Below are positions 54,021 to 63,800 of a stretch of DNA of 64,000 bases, piece by piece; within the stretch, counting starts at the first letter, position 1; each line of letters opens with the position of its first letter. The position numbers and the translations under genes are program-made. Source of the stretch: Paragyromitra xinjiangensis (lineage: Eukaryota; Ascomycota; Pezizomycetes; Pezizales; Discinaceae); NCBI GenBank assembly GCA_038503065.1, contig JBCAMK010000003.1:620001-684000 (forward strand), given 5' to 3'. The notes under the pieces are model-generated. The model worked only from the letters and a program-made list of their open reading frames with translations. It searched no databases and was not told the DNA's origin.

Positions 54021-54729
54021 TGGGAATGGGATTTAGGGGAAAGTATATTACAGCGTAGAATAGAATGATAGATTAGCATAGATTAGCATAGATTAGCGTA
54101 GCATAGCATAGCATAGCATAGCAGAGAATAGAAGAAATAAATATAATCTCCGGGCACAATGTATCACTCTGACAGCGTCAGAGTAGTATACGAAATGACA
54201 ATTAGAGAGATTTGAGAACACTCCCAGAAGACTATCGTCGCGTACACGAAGCCTCCTAAAACACGCTCCGAAGCATATACAAAGCTTCCCCAATTCCCTC
54301 TGACAGTGTACGAGAACGCTCCCAAAAGACTATCATCACGTACACAAAGCCTCCCAACACACGCTCAGAAGTGTACACAAAGCCTCCCCAATTCACTCTG
54401 ACAGCGTACAAGAATGCTCCTAGAGGACTATCATCGCGTACAGGGAATCTACAGAATGGCTTCGAGGAGCCGCGCAAGTTACATTTCCAAAGGTCTCGAT
54501 AGTTTACCTATTGGCTGTCAAAGCTTATTGAAAGCACGGTGAAAGCACGGTAAAAGCACGGTCAAAGCAAATGAAAAACATGGGATATGCTTTTGGTTGT
54601 CTCTTGATAGACATTAAAAAGCTCGATTGGTCGTTTTCGCCTATTTCGCCTATTTTTGTTACCATAGCGTGTCAAAGGCTATGGTAACACGCAAAAGGCG
54701 GGTGGTAGCAAATCAAGCTTTTCGCGACG
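54021..54729. repeat. Right subterminal region: tandem repeats and hairpin
   Basis: GATTAGCATA / GCATA units lie at 54065-54122. Three imperfect ~105-bp units (starting about 54207, 54309 and 54416) share GAGAACGCTCCCA.AAGACTATC, CGCGTACAC.AAGCCTCC and CCAATTC.CTCTGACAG. AAAGCACGGT units lie at about 54530-54570. Next comes a perfect 11-bp hairpin, GTTACCATAGC at 54658-54668 with its complement at 54678-54688, then the right terminal repeat. Confidence 0.8.
54717..54729 (-). repeat. Right terminal inverted repeat of the giant element
   Basis: GCTTTTCGCGACG, the exact reverse complement of 35238-35250. It is followed by TA and then LINE D ORF1 sequence. Confidence 0.95.
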
Positions 54730-55167
54730 TAGCCCAAGCCCCAAGGTGGCTCTCCACAGAAGAAAAGCGAGTCGGCAAGAAAGCCTCTTCCATCGTCATC
54801 GCCCTACCAGCCAGACACACCCTCAAATCCCTGGGCTTTACCTACCTCAACATCCTAAACGCCACATGCAAAATCCGCGAATATCACCCCATAAACCCAA
54901 CCACCCAATGTCGCAACTGTCAAAAACTAGGACACCATGACGCCACATGCAAACAAGAAATCGCCTGCGCCATCTGCGCACTTGCTCACCACACCAAAGA
55001 CCACAGATGCGATCAAATCACCTGCAAAGGAGGCGCCAGATGCACGCACATGCCTCTCAGATGCGCATGTTGCAACACCAATCAACACACCGCCATCAAC
55101 TGCCCCAAAAAAATGAAAACCAGAGCACTCTACCTTGCTCAACGCGCACATAAACCCAACAACCGTA

Positions 55168-58100
55168 ATGATTAAACACACAACACACATCACAGGCATA
55201 GCCCAAGTGCAACAACTGAATTGCGCTAAAGGAAAGGCCTCCACTCTTTCAGTACTCCATCACGCAAACATTAACACTCAACTCGCCATACTCGCACTAC
55301 AGGACCCATGGTCAGAAACCCAAGGCCTACCACCTAACATTCCAAACTTTCACCGTTTTTCACCAACCAACCAAAATCCCAAATGCGTCACCTACATAAA
55401 CGCAAACATGAACCTAAACCCGCACATTTCAACCTCTTTTTTTAACAACGCCATTTCAATCATCATAACCACCGCGATAGGTGAGATCGAAATCTCCAAC
55501 ATCTACGCCAACCACACACCAACAACACACACCTACCTCAACATGCACAACTTCCTTCCCATGCACATGATACTAGCAGACACTAACCTACACCACACAT
55601 GGTGGTATGGCTCTCAAACTGACTATCACACTTCCTCCATCAACAACACCAGACCAACAGCCAACCAGCTCGTTGACTGGCTCGAAGACCATAATTACCA
55701 ACTCATCAACCACCCAGGAACCTTCACACACTTTCCTAGAAACGGCAACAAAAATTCCATCATCGATCTTACCCTTTTCAGAAACATACAACAATATCTT
55801 ATAACGTGGCAATCTGATCAGAACCTCAGGGACAACTCCGACCACACCTTAATCACAACAACAATATTCCTTCCACCAAAACCCACAGCTACACCCAAAC
55901 GCAACCTCAGCAAAGCAAATTGGACCTTATTCCACACCATAATACAACAATCAGCACTTAACAATTCCCAACCCACCAACGCCAGCGAAACCACAAAAGA
56001 ATGCGAACAGCTCACATCTCTCATACAATTCGCCACAATCACAGCCATACCATTATCAAAGCCCAGCCAACACTCCAAAGGTTGGTGGACCAACGAACTC
56101 TCCAAACTCAAAAGGAAAATAAACACCATAAATCACACACTCAGATCACCCAATCCACCACAAAACGCCAGGAAAACCCTTCAACTCCTTCGCACACAAT
56201 GGAAATCCGAAATCATCGAAGCAAAAAAACATCACTGGCACCAACGCCTTTCCACCAACGATCCCAGGCAAATATGGCAAGCTATCAAACAAACCAATGG
56301 CCGAAGACCCCCCACCACCATACAAGCATTACATAACGCACCCAATTTTGAAACACAATGCAACGCTTTTAAATCTGCTTTCTTTCCCACCATTACTGCC
56401 TCCCCTCAGCCACTACCACAAAACTGGCTCCCTCCACCCGCATCAGACCAATCCTCCAATACACCCCACATCACCCCAGAGCTAATCTCAAAATTACTCG
56501 CCAAAACCTCTCCTGCGTCTGCACCAGGACCAGATGGGATCCTTTATCCTCACATACAACACGTTCATCAAGCCGCCCCCTCACTCATACCCAAAATCTT
56601 CACAGCCGCCCTCCACTTTGGTGCCTTTCCTGATGTATGGAAACAAGCAATCGTCACACCCATACCCAAATCAGGCAAAGATGACTACACCAAACCCAAC
56701 GCCTATCGGCCCATCTCACTGCTATCATGCCTTGGCAAGCTACTAGAACGCATCATCACCAGACAATTAGAACTTGCTGCAATAAACTCAGGCGCAATCA
56801 ATCATCAGCATACAGGTGGACGCACAGGAATCTCAGCAATAGATGCCCTGCAACAAATCATCACACCCTCTCAATCCTGGCTCGACACCCCTGCCACAAC
56901 AGGACACCAAAAACAACTCCGACCCTCTATTCTCACCACAGACATCGAAGGAGCATTCAACTGCGTCATCCATCAACAAATGATTGCCATCCTTCTTCAT
57001 TTCAAATTCCCTACGTACCTCATACAATGGTACCGAACTTTCACCACCAATCGAACCATAGCTTTTAGATTCAACAACACTACAAGTCCAACAACACCCT
57101 TCAACAGTGGACTCCCACAAGGATCCGCCGTTTCCTCCATTGCCTTCACTATATATAGCGCTGCCCTAGATACCGAACCTTCACCTTCCAACCTCACTTA
57201 TTCCAACACTTACATTGATGATAACGCCATGCTACAAGCAAGCTTTTCGCAAAAATTCGCCACCATGACATTACAACAACGCTTAAATTCTAAAATCCAA
57301 AGAGGATCATACCTCAACATCCTCTTCTCCCCGCCAAAAACAGAACTCATGCACCTGCGACTTAGCTCCAGAGCAAAAGATCCCACACCTACCCCCATCA
57401 CACTCTACGATCAAAGCATCCTACCCTCTGAACAAAACCGCATGCTTGGCCTCATTATCGATCGAAGATTAACCTTTCACCAACACACTCATCACATTGT
57501 TGCTTCCCTTCTCAAAACCAAAGGAATCATCTATCCCCTTCTCAAATCCATACACCTCACCCCCGCCACCATACATCACATACTGCACATAGTTCACATT
57601 CCCAAAATGCTATGGGGCTCCCCCATATGGTGGACGGGCGCCCCCACCATCATAGACAACATTCAACCAGCATATCACAGCCTTGCTCGCCTCATCACTG
57701 GCCTCCCCAGGAACACCAAAATCCCCCAGCTACTACGTGAAGCTTCCTTACCACCACTCAATCTACTCCTGGATTATCACACACAAAAATATGGCATCCG
57801 CATTCTAAAAAATAATGCACATAACCCAGCCTTCCTCCCATTATTAAAATTCCTTCCACAAAAAACAAATTATAAAGGCACAGGGCTCAAAAGAATAGCC
57901 TCCCTACTTCAACCCCTCATCAATAATCAACCCCTCGAAAGACTTGATTTTCCCTTCCAACCACACTTCCTCACACCAAATTCCCTACGAATCTCCCAAC
58001 TTTCCAAACAACAAACAGCCACACAACACATCAGCTGGACAGGCACCCTCACAAACGCCTGGCTTCTATACACTGATGGTTCCCTCAGCGAAAACGGACA

Positions 58101-58860
58101 CACATCCTCTGGAGTCTACATCGCCCACATACGCTACAGCATCACCACCCAAACCTTCACACATTCTTGCGCCCTCGGACATCACGCCGAAAATGAAGAT
58201 GCTGAAATCCACGCCATGCAAGAAGCTTTATCTTTACTACTTCAACACATCATCTATCCAACATCCATTTACCTATGCGTCGATAACCAAAACGCCCTCA
58301 AGTCACTTACAGGAGGACCTACACATAACAAAGAATATTTATGGCACGCACTCAACGCATGCAATTCACTCCAGAATATAGGCTGCTCCATTATTGGAGT
58401 ATGGACCCCTTCCCACACACAAATATTCGGTAACGAAAAAGCCGATCAACTAGCTACGATCGCCCATAACAAACCCCTCTGCCCATGGCATCGCCTCACT
58501 CTTGGACACCTTTCACTCTTACCCAAAAAACATTTACTAAAAACATGGGCTCTCAACACCACAGAGCCCACCGCATTCCACATTGCACAACACCTCACAC
58601 CGCTCTCACGTAAACGATTTTCCAAACTCGCGAAAATACGCAACCAAGTACACTTCATTGATCCCACCGGATTCACTGACCCCCTCACATGCGCATGCGG
58701 CGAACAGGATGGCTCTCATCACCGCATCATGTCTTGCAAACTTAGAAATAAAGAACGACAAGATTTCTTTAAAGATTCGGAACCAAATTGGGATATTTTC
58801 TTTTCGCCTAAGTTAAATTTCTTTGATTTCTTTTCTTATAGTGATTCTATTGGATTATAA
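55168..58860 (+). CDS. LINE D ORF2 protein (endonuclease, reverse transcriptase, RNase H)
   Basis: 1230 aa, intact. The ATG (MIKHTTHITGIAQVQQLNC) overlaps the last codons of ORF1 by 8 bp. The N-terminal third is an endonuclease-like domain (LALQDPW, LADTNLHHTWWYGS, IIDLTLF, DNSDHTLI), with DTNLHH where most LINEs have GDFNAH. Reverse transcriptase motifs: ASAPGPDGI, AYRPISLLSCLGKLLERI, DIEGAFN, GLPQGSAVSSIAF and YIDDNAM. RNase H: LYTDGSLSENG, DAEIHAMQEAL, CVDNQNALKSL and GNEKADQLA. A C-terminal knuckle CACGEQDGSHHRIMSC is present. Codon use is strongly A/C-rich, unlike LINE family 1. Confidence 0.94.
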   Translation: MIKHTTHITGIAQVQQLNCAKGKASTLSVLHHANINTQLAILALQDPWSETQGLPPNIPNFHRFSPTNQNPKCVTYINANMNLNPHISTSFFNNAISIIITTAIGEIEISNIYANHTPTTHTYLNMHNFLPMHMILADTNLHHTWWYGSQTDYHTSSINNTRPTANQLVDWLEDHNYQLINHPGTFTHFPRNGNKNSIIDLTLFRNIQQYLITWQSDQNLRDNSDHTLITTTIFLPPKPTATPKRNLSKANWTLFHTIIQQSALNNSQPTNASETTKECEQLTSLIQFATITAIPLSKPSQHSKGWWTNELSKLKRKINTINHTLRSPNPPQNARKTLQLLRTQWKSEIIEAKKHHWHQRLSTNDPRQIWQAIKQTNGRRPPTTIQALHNAPNFETQCNAFKSAFFPTITASPQPLPQNWLPPPASDQSSNTPHITPELISKLLAKTSPASAPGPDGILYPHIQHVHQAAPSLIPKIFTAALHFGAFPDVWKQAIVTPIPKSGKDDYTKPNAYRPISLLSCLGKLLERIITRQLELAAINSGAINHQHTGGRTGISAIDALQQIITPSQSWLDTPATTGHQKQLRPSILTTDIEGAFNCVIHQQMIAILLHFKFPTYLIQWYRTFTTNRTIAFRFNNTTSPTTPFNSGLPQGSAVSSIAFTIYSAALDTEPSPSNLTYSNTYIDDNAMLQASFSQKFATMTLQQRLNSKIQRGSYLNILFSPPKTELMHLRLSSRAKDPTPTPITLYDQSILPSEQNRMLGLIIDRRLTFHQHTHHIVASLLKTKGIIYPLLKSIHLTPATIHHILHIVHIPKMLWGSPIWWTGAPTIIDNIQPAYHSLARLITGLPRNTKIPQLLREASLPPLNLLLDYHTQKYGIRILKNNAHNPAFLPLLKFLPQKTNYKGTGLKRIASLLQPLINNQPLERLDFPFQPHFLTPNSLRISQLSKQQTATQHISWTGTLTNAWLLYTDGSLSENGHTSSGVYIAHIRYSITTQTFTHSCALGHHAENEDAEIHAMQEALSLLLQHIIYPTSIYLCVDNQNALKSLTGGPTHNKEYLWHALNACNSLQNIGCSIIGVWTPSHTQIFGNEKADQLATIAHNKPLCPWHRLTLGHLSLLPKKHLLKTWALNTTEPTAFHIAQHLTPLSRKRFSKLAKIRNQVHFIDPTGFTDPLTCACGEQDGSHHRIMSCKLRNKERQDFFKDSEPNWDIFFSPKLNFFDFFSYSDSIGL

Positions 58861-59060
58861 GTACATGCGAATAGTAGGGAATGATCGATTTGTTTTCTTT
58901 TCGGTTATTTTTCTTTCCTTGGGAAATTTTTATTATTATTTATTTTTCTTTTTAGTTAGTTATTTTTAACGGGGAGGATTTATTTTTGTAGTTGGCGGCG
59001 GATGAGGCGATATACTTTAGTATTAGGGCCGTAGAATTAAAACACTAAACACTAAACACT
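58861..59060 (+). other. LINE D 3' UTR and ACACTAA tail
   Basis: About 200 bp of T-rich 3' UTR end in an ACACTAA tandem of roughly three units (59039-59060). Copy E's 5' terminus follows with no spacer. No poly(A) and no TTTA tail as in family 1. Confidence 0.7.
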
Positions 59061-59402
59061 AGAGGCAGTATATAACACGCGACCGCCCACCTCGCTTCTA
59101 TTCTCCCTCCCTCATCTCCGACCGCAAACTCAACACCACAAACCACCTCTCTCAGAATCCCACAATACCAAAAGTCTTTATCTCTCTGGCATCGTTTATC
59201 ATCACACCCCACTCCGCATCTGGGAACTCATCACTCCCATCGCTCCCCCATCAACCTGGCTCCCAATACTCCTCCCAGAGTATCGCCATCACCACCCGCA
59301 ACCCCTGTCCGACTTGTTTGGGCACCCGTCACACCCACACCCCTCGCTGGGCGCAAACGCACTTCCAGTCACCTTTCCCCCCACCTCACCCGCACCTCCA
59401 AC

Positions 59403-60836
59403 ATGTCTGCACCTGAGGGCAGTACCGCCCTCTCCGCATTCGACCCCACTGACCTCCCAATGGAGGACAAACCCGCATCCAACCACAGCAGCCCCTCCAG
59501 TGAACACGACGACGATGAAAGCGTCGGAGGTCAGGAGTATAACTCCAACCTCAACTTCACCCAAATCCCTGCCGAAGATGTGGCGAACATGACCAACGCC
59601 ACCTCCACCAATTACCTCACCTGGTTCATCCAGACCCAATTCAACACCATGAAAGATGAATTTGAAAGACAAATGGACAGTCTTCAAGCCCAGATCAAAT
59701 TCAACAACATCCAAAACACAAACACCACCTCCAAACTTGCCGAAATCAAAGCACAAAACATCTCCCTCCAAAACACAGTCCGCTCCTTAGATGCCAGACT
59801 CCTCCACATCCAAACCAACCAAAAGGCTAAAGCCACTCCCTCCACCACGAACAGCAAACCTCCCACCACAAACAACACCAAACCATCCAACACCTCCAAC
59901 AAAATGCAAGAATCCTACGCCAGCAAAATCACAACTGCACCCGGCGAAAACAACTTCACCACCGTCACCAACAAAAAGACCCCGAAAATACAACCACTAT
60001 ACAAACCTGAATTCACCACTGATAAAAGAGAAATCATAATCGAACTCACAGAACCACTCCCCACCTCAGCCACCCCAGATTCCATACTCAATGCCATCAA
60101 TAACCGACTAGGGTCCGTCAACACGTGCATCCTAGCAGTCCGGAAAACCAACAACGACAACCTCATCCTCACCACCAAACCTAATGAAGCCGCCGACAAA
60201 TTCATCGAACAATACGAACATGAAATCACCTCAGCGTGCAACCTCCTCAAAATCCCAATCACCAACATCAGAGTCAACAGCAGATGGTCAAAGTTCATCA
60301 TTGACGCTGTCCCCCTTAACTTCAACCTCGAACCCGTCACACCCACCACCATCACCAATGCCCTTCAAGCCGCCATCCCCGACGTACAGCTAGCTCAAGC
60401 TCCAAGATGGCTCTCCACAGAAGAAAAGCGAGCCGGCAAGAAAGCTTCTTCCATCGTCATCGCCCTACCAGCCAAACACACTCTCAAATCCCTAGGCTTC
60501 ACTTATCTCAACATCCTAAACGCCACATGCAAAATCCGCGAATATCATCCCATCAACCCAACCACCCAATGCCGCAACTGCCAAAAACTAGGACATCATG
60601 ACGCCACGTGCAAACAAGAAGTCGCTTGCGCCATCTGCGCACTCGCTCACCACACCAAAGACCACAGATGCGATCAAATCACTTGCAAAGGAGGCGCCAG
60701 ATGCACACACATGCCCCTCAGATGCGCATGCTGCAACACCAACCAACACACCGCTATTGACTGCCCTGAAAAAATGAAGACCAGAGCACTCTATCTTGCT
60801 CAACGCGCACAAAAACTCAACAACCGTAATGATTAA
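59403..60836 (+). CDS. LINE E ORF1 protein, uninterrupted
   Basis: 477 aa, intact. Begins MSAPEGSTALSAFDPTDLPMEDKP and ends QKLNNRND. It reads DVQLAQAPRWLSTEEKR without interruption where copy D carries the giant element, so it is the natural empty-site reference. Same central coiled-coil-like stretch (DEFERQMDSLQAQIKF) and three Cys/His knuckles (CRNCQKLGHHDATC, CAICALAHHTKDHRC, CACCNTNQHTAIDC). The first 35 residues are acidic. Confidence 0.95.
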   Translation: MSAPEGSTALSAFDPTDLPMEDKPASNHSSPSSEHDDDESVGGQEYNSNLNFTQIPAEDVANMTNATSTNYLTWFIQTQFNTMKDEFERQMDSLQAQIKFNNIQNTNTTSKLAEIKAQNISLQNTVRSLDARLLHIQTNQKAKATPSTTNSKPPTTNNTKPSNTSNKMQESYASKITTAPGENNFTTVTNKKTPKIQPLYKPEFTTDKREIIIELTEPLPTSATPDSILNAINNRLGSVNTCILAVRKTNNDNLILTTKPNEAADKFIEQYEHEITSACNLLKIPITNIRVNSRWSKFIIDAVPLNFNLEPVTPTTITNALQAAIPDVQLAQAPRWLSTEEKRAGKKASSIVIALPAKHTLKSLGFTYLNILNATCKIREYHPINPTTQCRNCQKLGHHDATCKQEVACAICALAHHTKDHRCDQITCKGGARCTHMPLRCACCNTNQHTAIDCPEKMKTRALYLAQRAQKLNNRND

Positions 60837-63800
60837 ACACACAACACACATCACAGGCATAGCCCAAGTGCAACAACTGAATTGCGCTAAAGGAAAGGCC
60901 TCCACTCTCTCAGTACTCCATCACGCAAACATCAACACCCAACTTGCCATACTCGCACTACAGGACCCATGGTCAGAAACCCAGGGCCTACCACCCAACA
61001 TTCCAAATTTCCACCGCTTTTCACCAACAAACCAAAACCCTAAATGTGTCACATACATAAACGCAAACATGAACCTAAACCCACGCATATCAAATTCTTA
61101 CTTCAACAATGTCATTTCAATTATCATAACCAGAGCAATAGACGAGATTGAAATCTCCAACATCTACGCCAATCACACACCAACAACACACACATACCTC
61201 AACATGTACAACTTCCTCCCCATGCACATAATACTAGCAGATTCCAATCTACATCACACATGGTGGTACGGCTCCGAAACCGATCACTACACTTCCTCCA
61301 TCAACAAAACCAGACTCATAGCCAATCAGCTTGTCGACTGGCTCGAAGATCACAATTACCAACTCATTAACCACCCAGGAACTTTCACACACTTCCCTAG
61401 AAATGGCAACAAAAAGTCCATCATCGACCTCACCCTGTTCAGGAACATACAACAATACCTCATAACATGGCAATCTGACCAGAACCTCAGGGACAACTCC
61501 GATCACACCCTAATCACAACCACTATCTTCCTCCCACCTAAACCCACAGCCACACCCAAACGCAACCTCAGCAAAGCAAACTGGACCCTGTTCCACACCA
61601 TAATACAACAATCAGCACTCAACAAATCCCAACCCACCAATGCCAGCGAAACCACAAAAGAATGTGAACAACTCACCTCCCTCATACAATTCGCCACAAT
61701 TACAGCCATACCACTATCAAAGCCCAGCCAACACTCCAAAGGCTGGTGGACCAACGAACTATCTAAACTCAAAAGGAAAATAAACACCATAAACCACACA
61801 CTCCGATTACCCAACCCACCACAAAACGCCAGGAAAACCCTCCAACACCTTCGCACACAATGGAAAAAAGAAATCATTGAAGCCAAAAAACACCACTGGC
61901 ATCAATGCCTATCCACCAACGATCCCAGACAAATATGGCAAGCCATTAAACAAACCAATGGCCGCAGACCCCCCACCACCATACAATCACTACACAACGC
62001 ACCCAACTTTGAAGCACAATGCAACGCCTTCAAATCCACCTTCTTCCCACCAATACTCGCCTCCCCCCAGCCATTACCACAAAACTGGCTTCCCCCACCC
62101 GCATTAGATCAATCCCTCAACACACCTTACATCACTTCAGAATTAATTTCAAAGCTACTCGCCAAAACCTCTCCCGCCTCCGCACCAGGACCAGATGGAA
62201 TCCTCTACCCCCACATACAACATGCTCATCAAGCTGCCCCCTTACTCATTCCCAAAATTTTCTCAGCTGCCCTCCATTTTGGCGCCTTCCCTGATATATG
62301 GAAACAAGCCATCGTCACACCCATACCCAAATCAGGTAAGGACGATTACGCCAAACCCAACGCCTATCGACCCATTTCACTATTGTCATGCCTTGGCAAG
62401 TTACTAGAACGCATCATCACCAGACAACTAGAACTCGCCGCAATAACTTCAGGCGCGATCAACCATCAACACACAGGAGGACGCACAGGAATCTCAGCAA
62501 TAGATGCCCTCCAACAAATCATCACACCCTCTCAATCCTGGCTCGATAATCCTGCCACAACAGGACACCAAAAACAACTGCGACCCTCCATCCTCACCAC
62601 AGACATCGAAGGAGCATTTAACTGCGTCATCCACCAACAAATGATCGCTATCTTTCGTCACTTCAAATTTCCCATGTACCTCATACACTGGTACCAAACT
62701 TTCACCACCAACCGAACCATAGCCTTCAGATTCAACAATACCACAAGCCCAACAACATCCTTTAACAGTGGACTCCCACAAGGATCCGCCGTTTCATCCA
62801 TTGCTTTCACCATATACAGCGCCGCCCTAGACACTGAACCACCAGCCTCCAACCTCACTCACTCCAACACCTACATCGACGATAATGCCATGCTACAAGC
62901 AAGTTTTTCTCAAAAATTCGCCACTATGACATTACAACAACGCCTAAATTCTAAAATCGAAAGAGGCTCATACCTCATCATTCTTTTTTCCCCGCCTAAA
63001 ACAGAACTTATGCATCTGCGACTTAGCTCCAGAATCAAAGATCCCACACCCACCCCCATCACACTTTATGATCAAAGCATTCTACCCACCGAACAAAACC
63101 GCATGCTTGGTCTTATAATTGACCGAAGATTAACCTTCCATCAACATACTCACCACATCGTCGCTTCCCTTCTCAAAACCAAAGGAATCATTTATCCCCT
63201 CCTCAAATCCATACATCTCACTCCCGCCACAATACACCACATATTGCACACAATCCACATCCCCAAAATGCTATGGGGCTCCCCCATATGGTGGACGGGC
63301 GCTCCCACCATCATAGACAATATTCAACCAGCATATCATAGCCTCGCTCGTCTCATCACTGGCCTTCACAGAAACACCAAAATCCCCCAACTATTGCGCG
63401 AAGCCTCCTTACCACCACTCAACCTCCTCCTGGACTACCATACACAAAAATACGGCATACGCATTCTAAAAAACAATGCGCACAATCCAGCCTTTCTCCC
63501 ATTACTCAAGCTCCTTCCACAAACAATAAATTACAAAGGCACGGGACTCAAAAGGGTAGCCTCCCTACTTCAACCCCTCATCAACAATCAACCCCTCGAA
63601 AGACTTGATTATTCCTTTCAACCACATTTTCTCACACCTAATTCCCTGCAAATCTCTCAACTTTCCAAACAACAAACAGCCACGCAACACATCAACTGGA
63701 CAGGCACTCTTGAAAATGCCTGGCTCCTATACACAGACGGTTCCCTCAGCGACAATGGACACTCCTCTTCCGGAGTCTACATCGCCCACATACGCTACGG

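Larger units (their letters stand above)
35238..54729. mobile_element. Giant Plavaka-type DNA transposon with SNF2 helicase and DUF6532-like genes
   Basis: Ends are perfect 13-bp inverted repeats: CGTCGCGAAAAGC at 35238-35250 and its reverse complement at 54717-54729. Both sides carry TA (35236-35237 and 54730-54731). Removing the element plus one TA restores LINE D ORF1 in frame. The total is 19,492 bp, or about 12.9 kb without LINE C. Contents from left: tandem 82-bp repeats, four ubiquitin-like ~175-bp units, transposase gene (minus), divergent promoter region, SNF2 helicase gene (plus, broken by LINE C), G-rich minisatellite, DUF6532-like gene (plus), three ~105-bp tandem repeats and an 11-bp hairpin near the right end. 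The word CTCTGAC/GTCAGAG is dispersed throughout and absent at such density from the LINE insert. The 2-bp TA duplication is unusual for CACTA-type elements, which typically make 2-3-bp duplications. Confidence 0.95.
34248..55175 (+). pseudogene. LINE D ORF1, interrupted by the giant transposon
   Basis: Codons 1-330 lie at 34248-35237 (MSAHEGSTALSAFDPTDLP to IPDVQL) and codons 331-478 at 54732-55175 (AQAPRWLSTEEKR to NNRND stop). Joined across the insertion, leaving one copy of the TA duplication, they give 477 aa, exactly the length of the uninterrupted ORF1 of copy E. The protein has a coiled-coil-like centre (DEFERQMDSLQAQIKFNNIQ) and C-terminal Cys/His knuckles (CRNCQKLGHHDATC, CAICALAHHTKDHRC, CACCNTNQHTAINC). 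It would act as the RNA-binding Gag-like LINE protein. It is interrupted but otherwise undamaged. Confidence 0.93.
33902..59060 (+). mobile_element. LINE family-2 copy D, split by the 19.5-kb DNA transposon
   Basis: Non-LTR retrotransposon in plus orientation. The left part is 33902-35237 (5' UTR and the first 330 codons of ORF1); the right part is 54730-59060 (rest of ORF1, ORF2, 3' UTR). The 5' terminus AGAGGCAGTATATAAC is shared with copy E at 59061. The 3' end is a short ACACTAA tandem tail (about 59039-59060). Without the insert it is about 5.67 kb. It is a separate family from copies A to C, with different ORFs and tail. Confidence 0.9.

Noticed and set aside
35238..54729. Starship-type giant element
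   Set aside because: There is no tyrosine-recombinase captain gene at an end. Terminal inverted repeats, a TA duplication and a Plavaka transposase point to a cut-and-paste DNA transposon instead.
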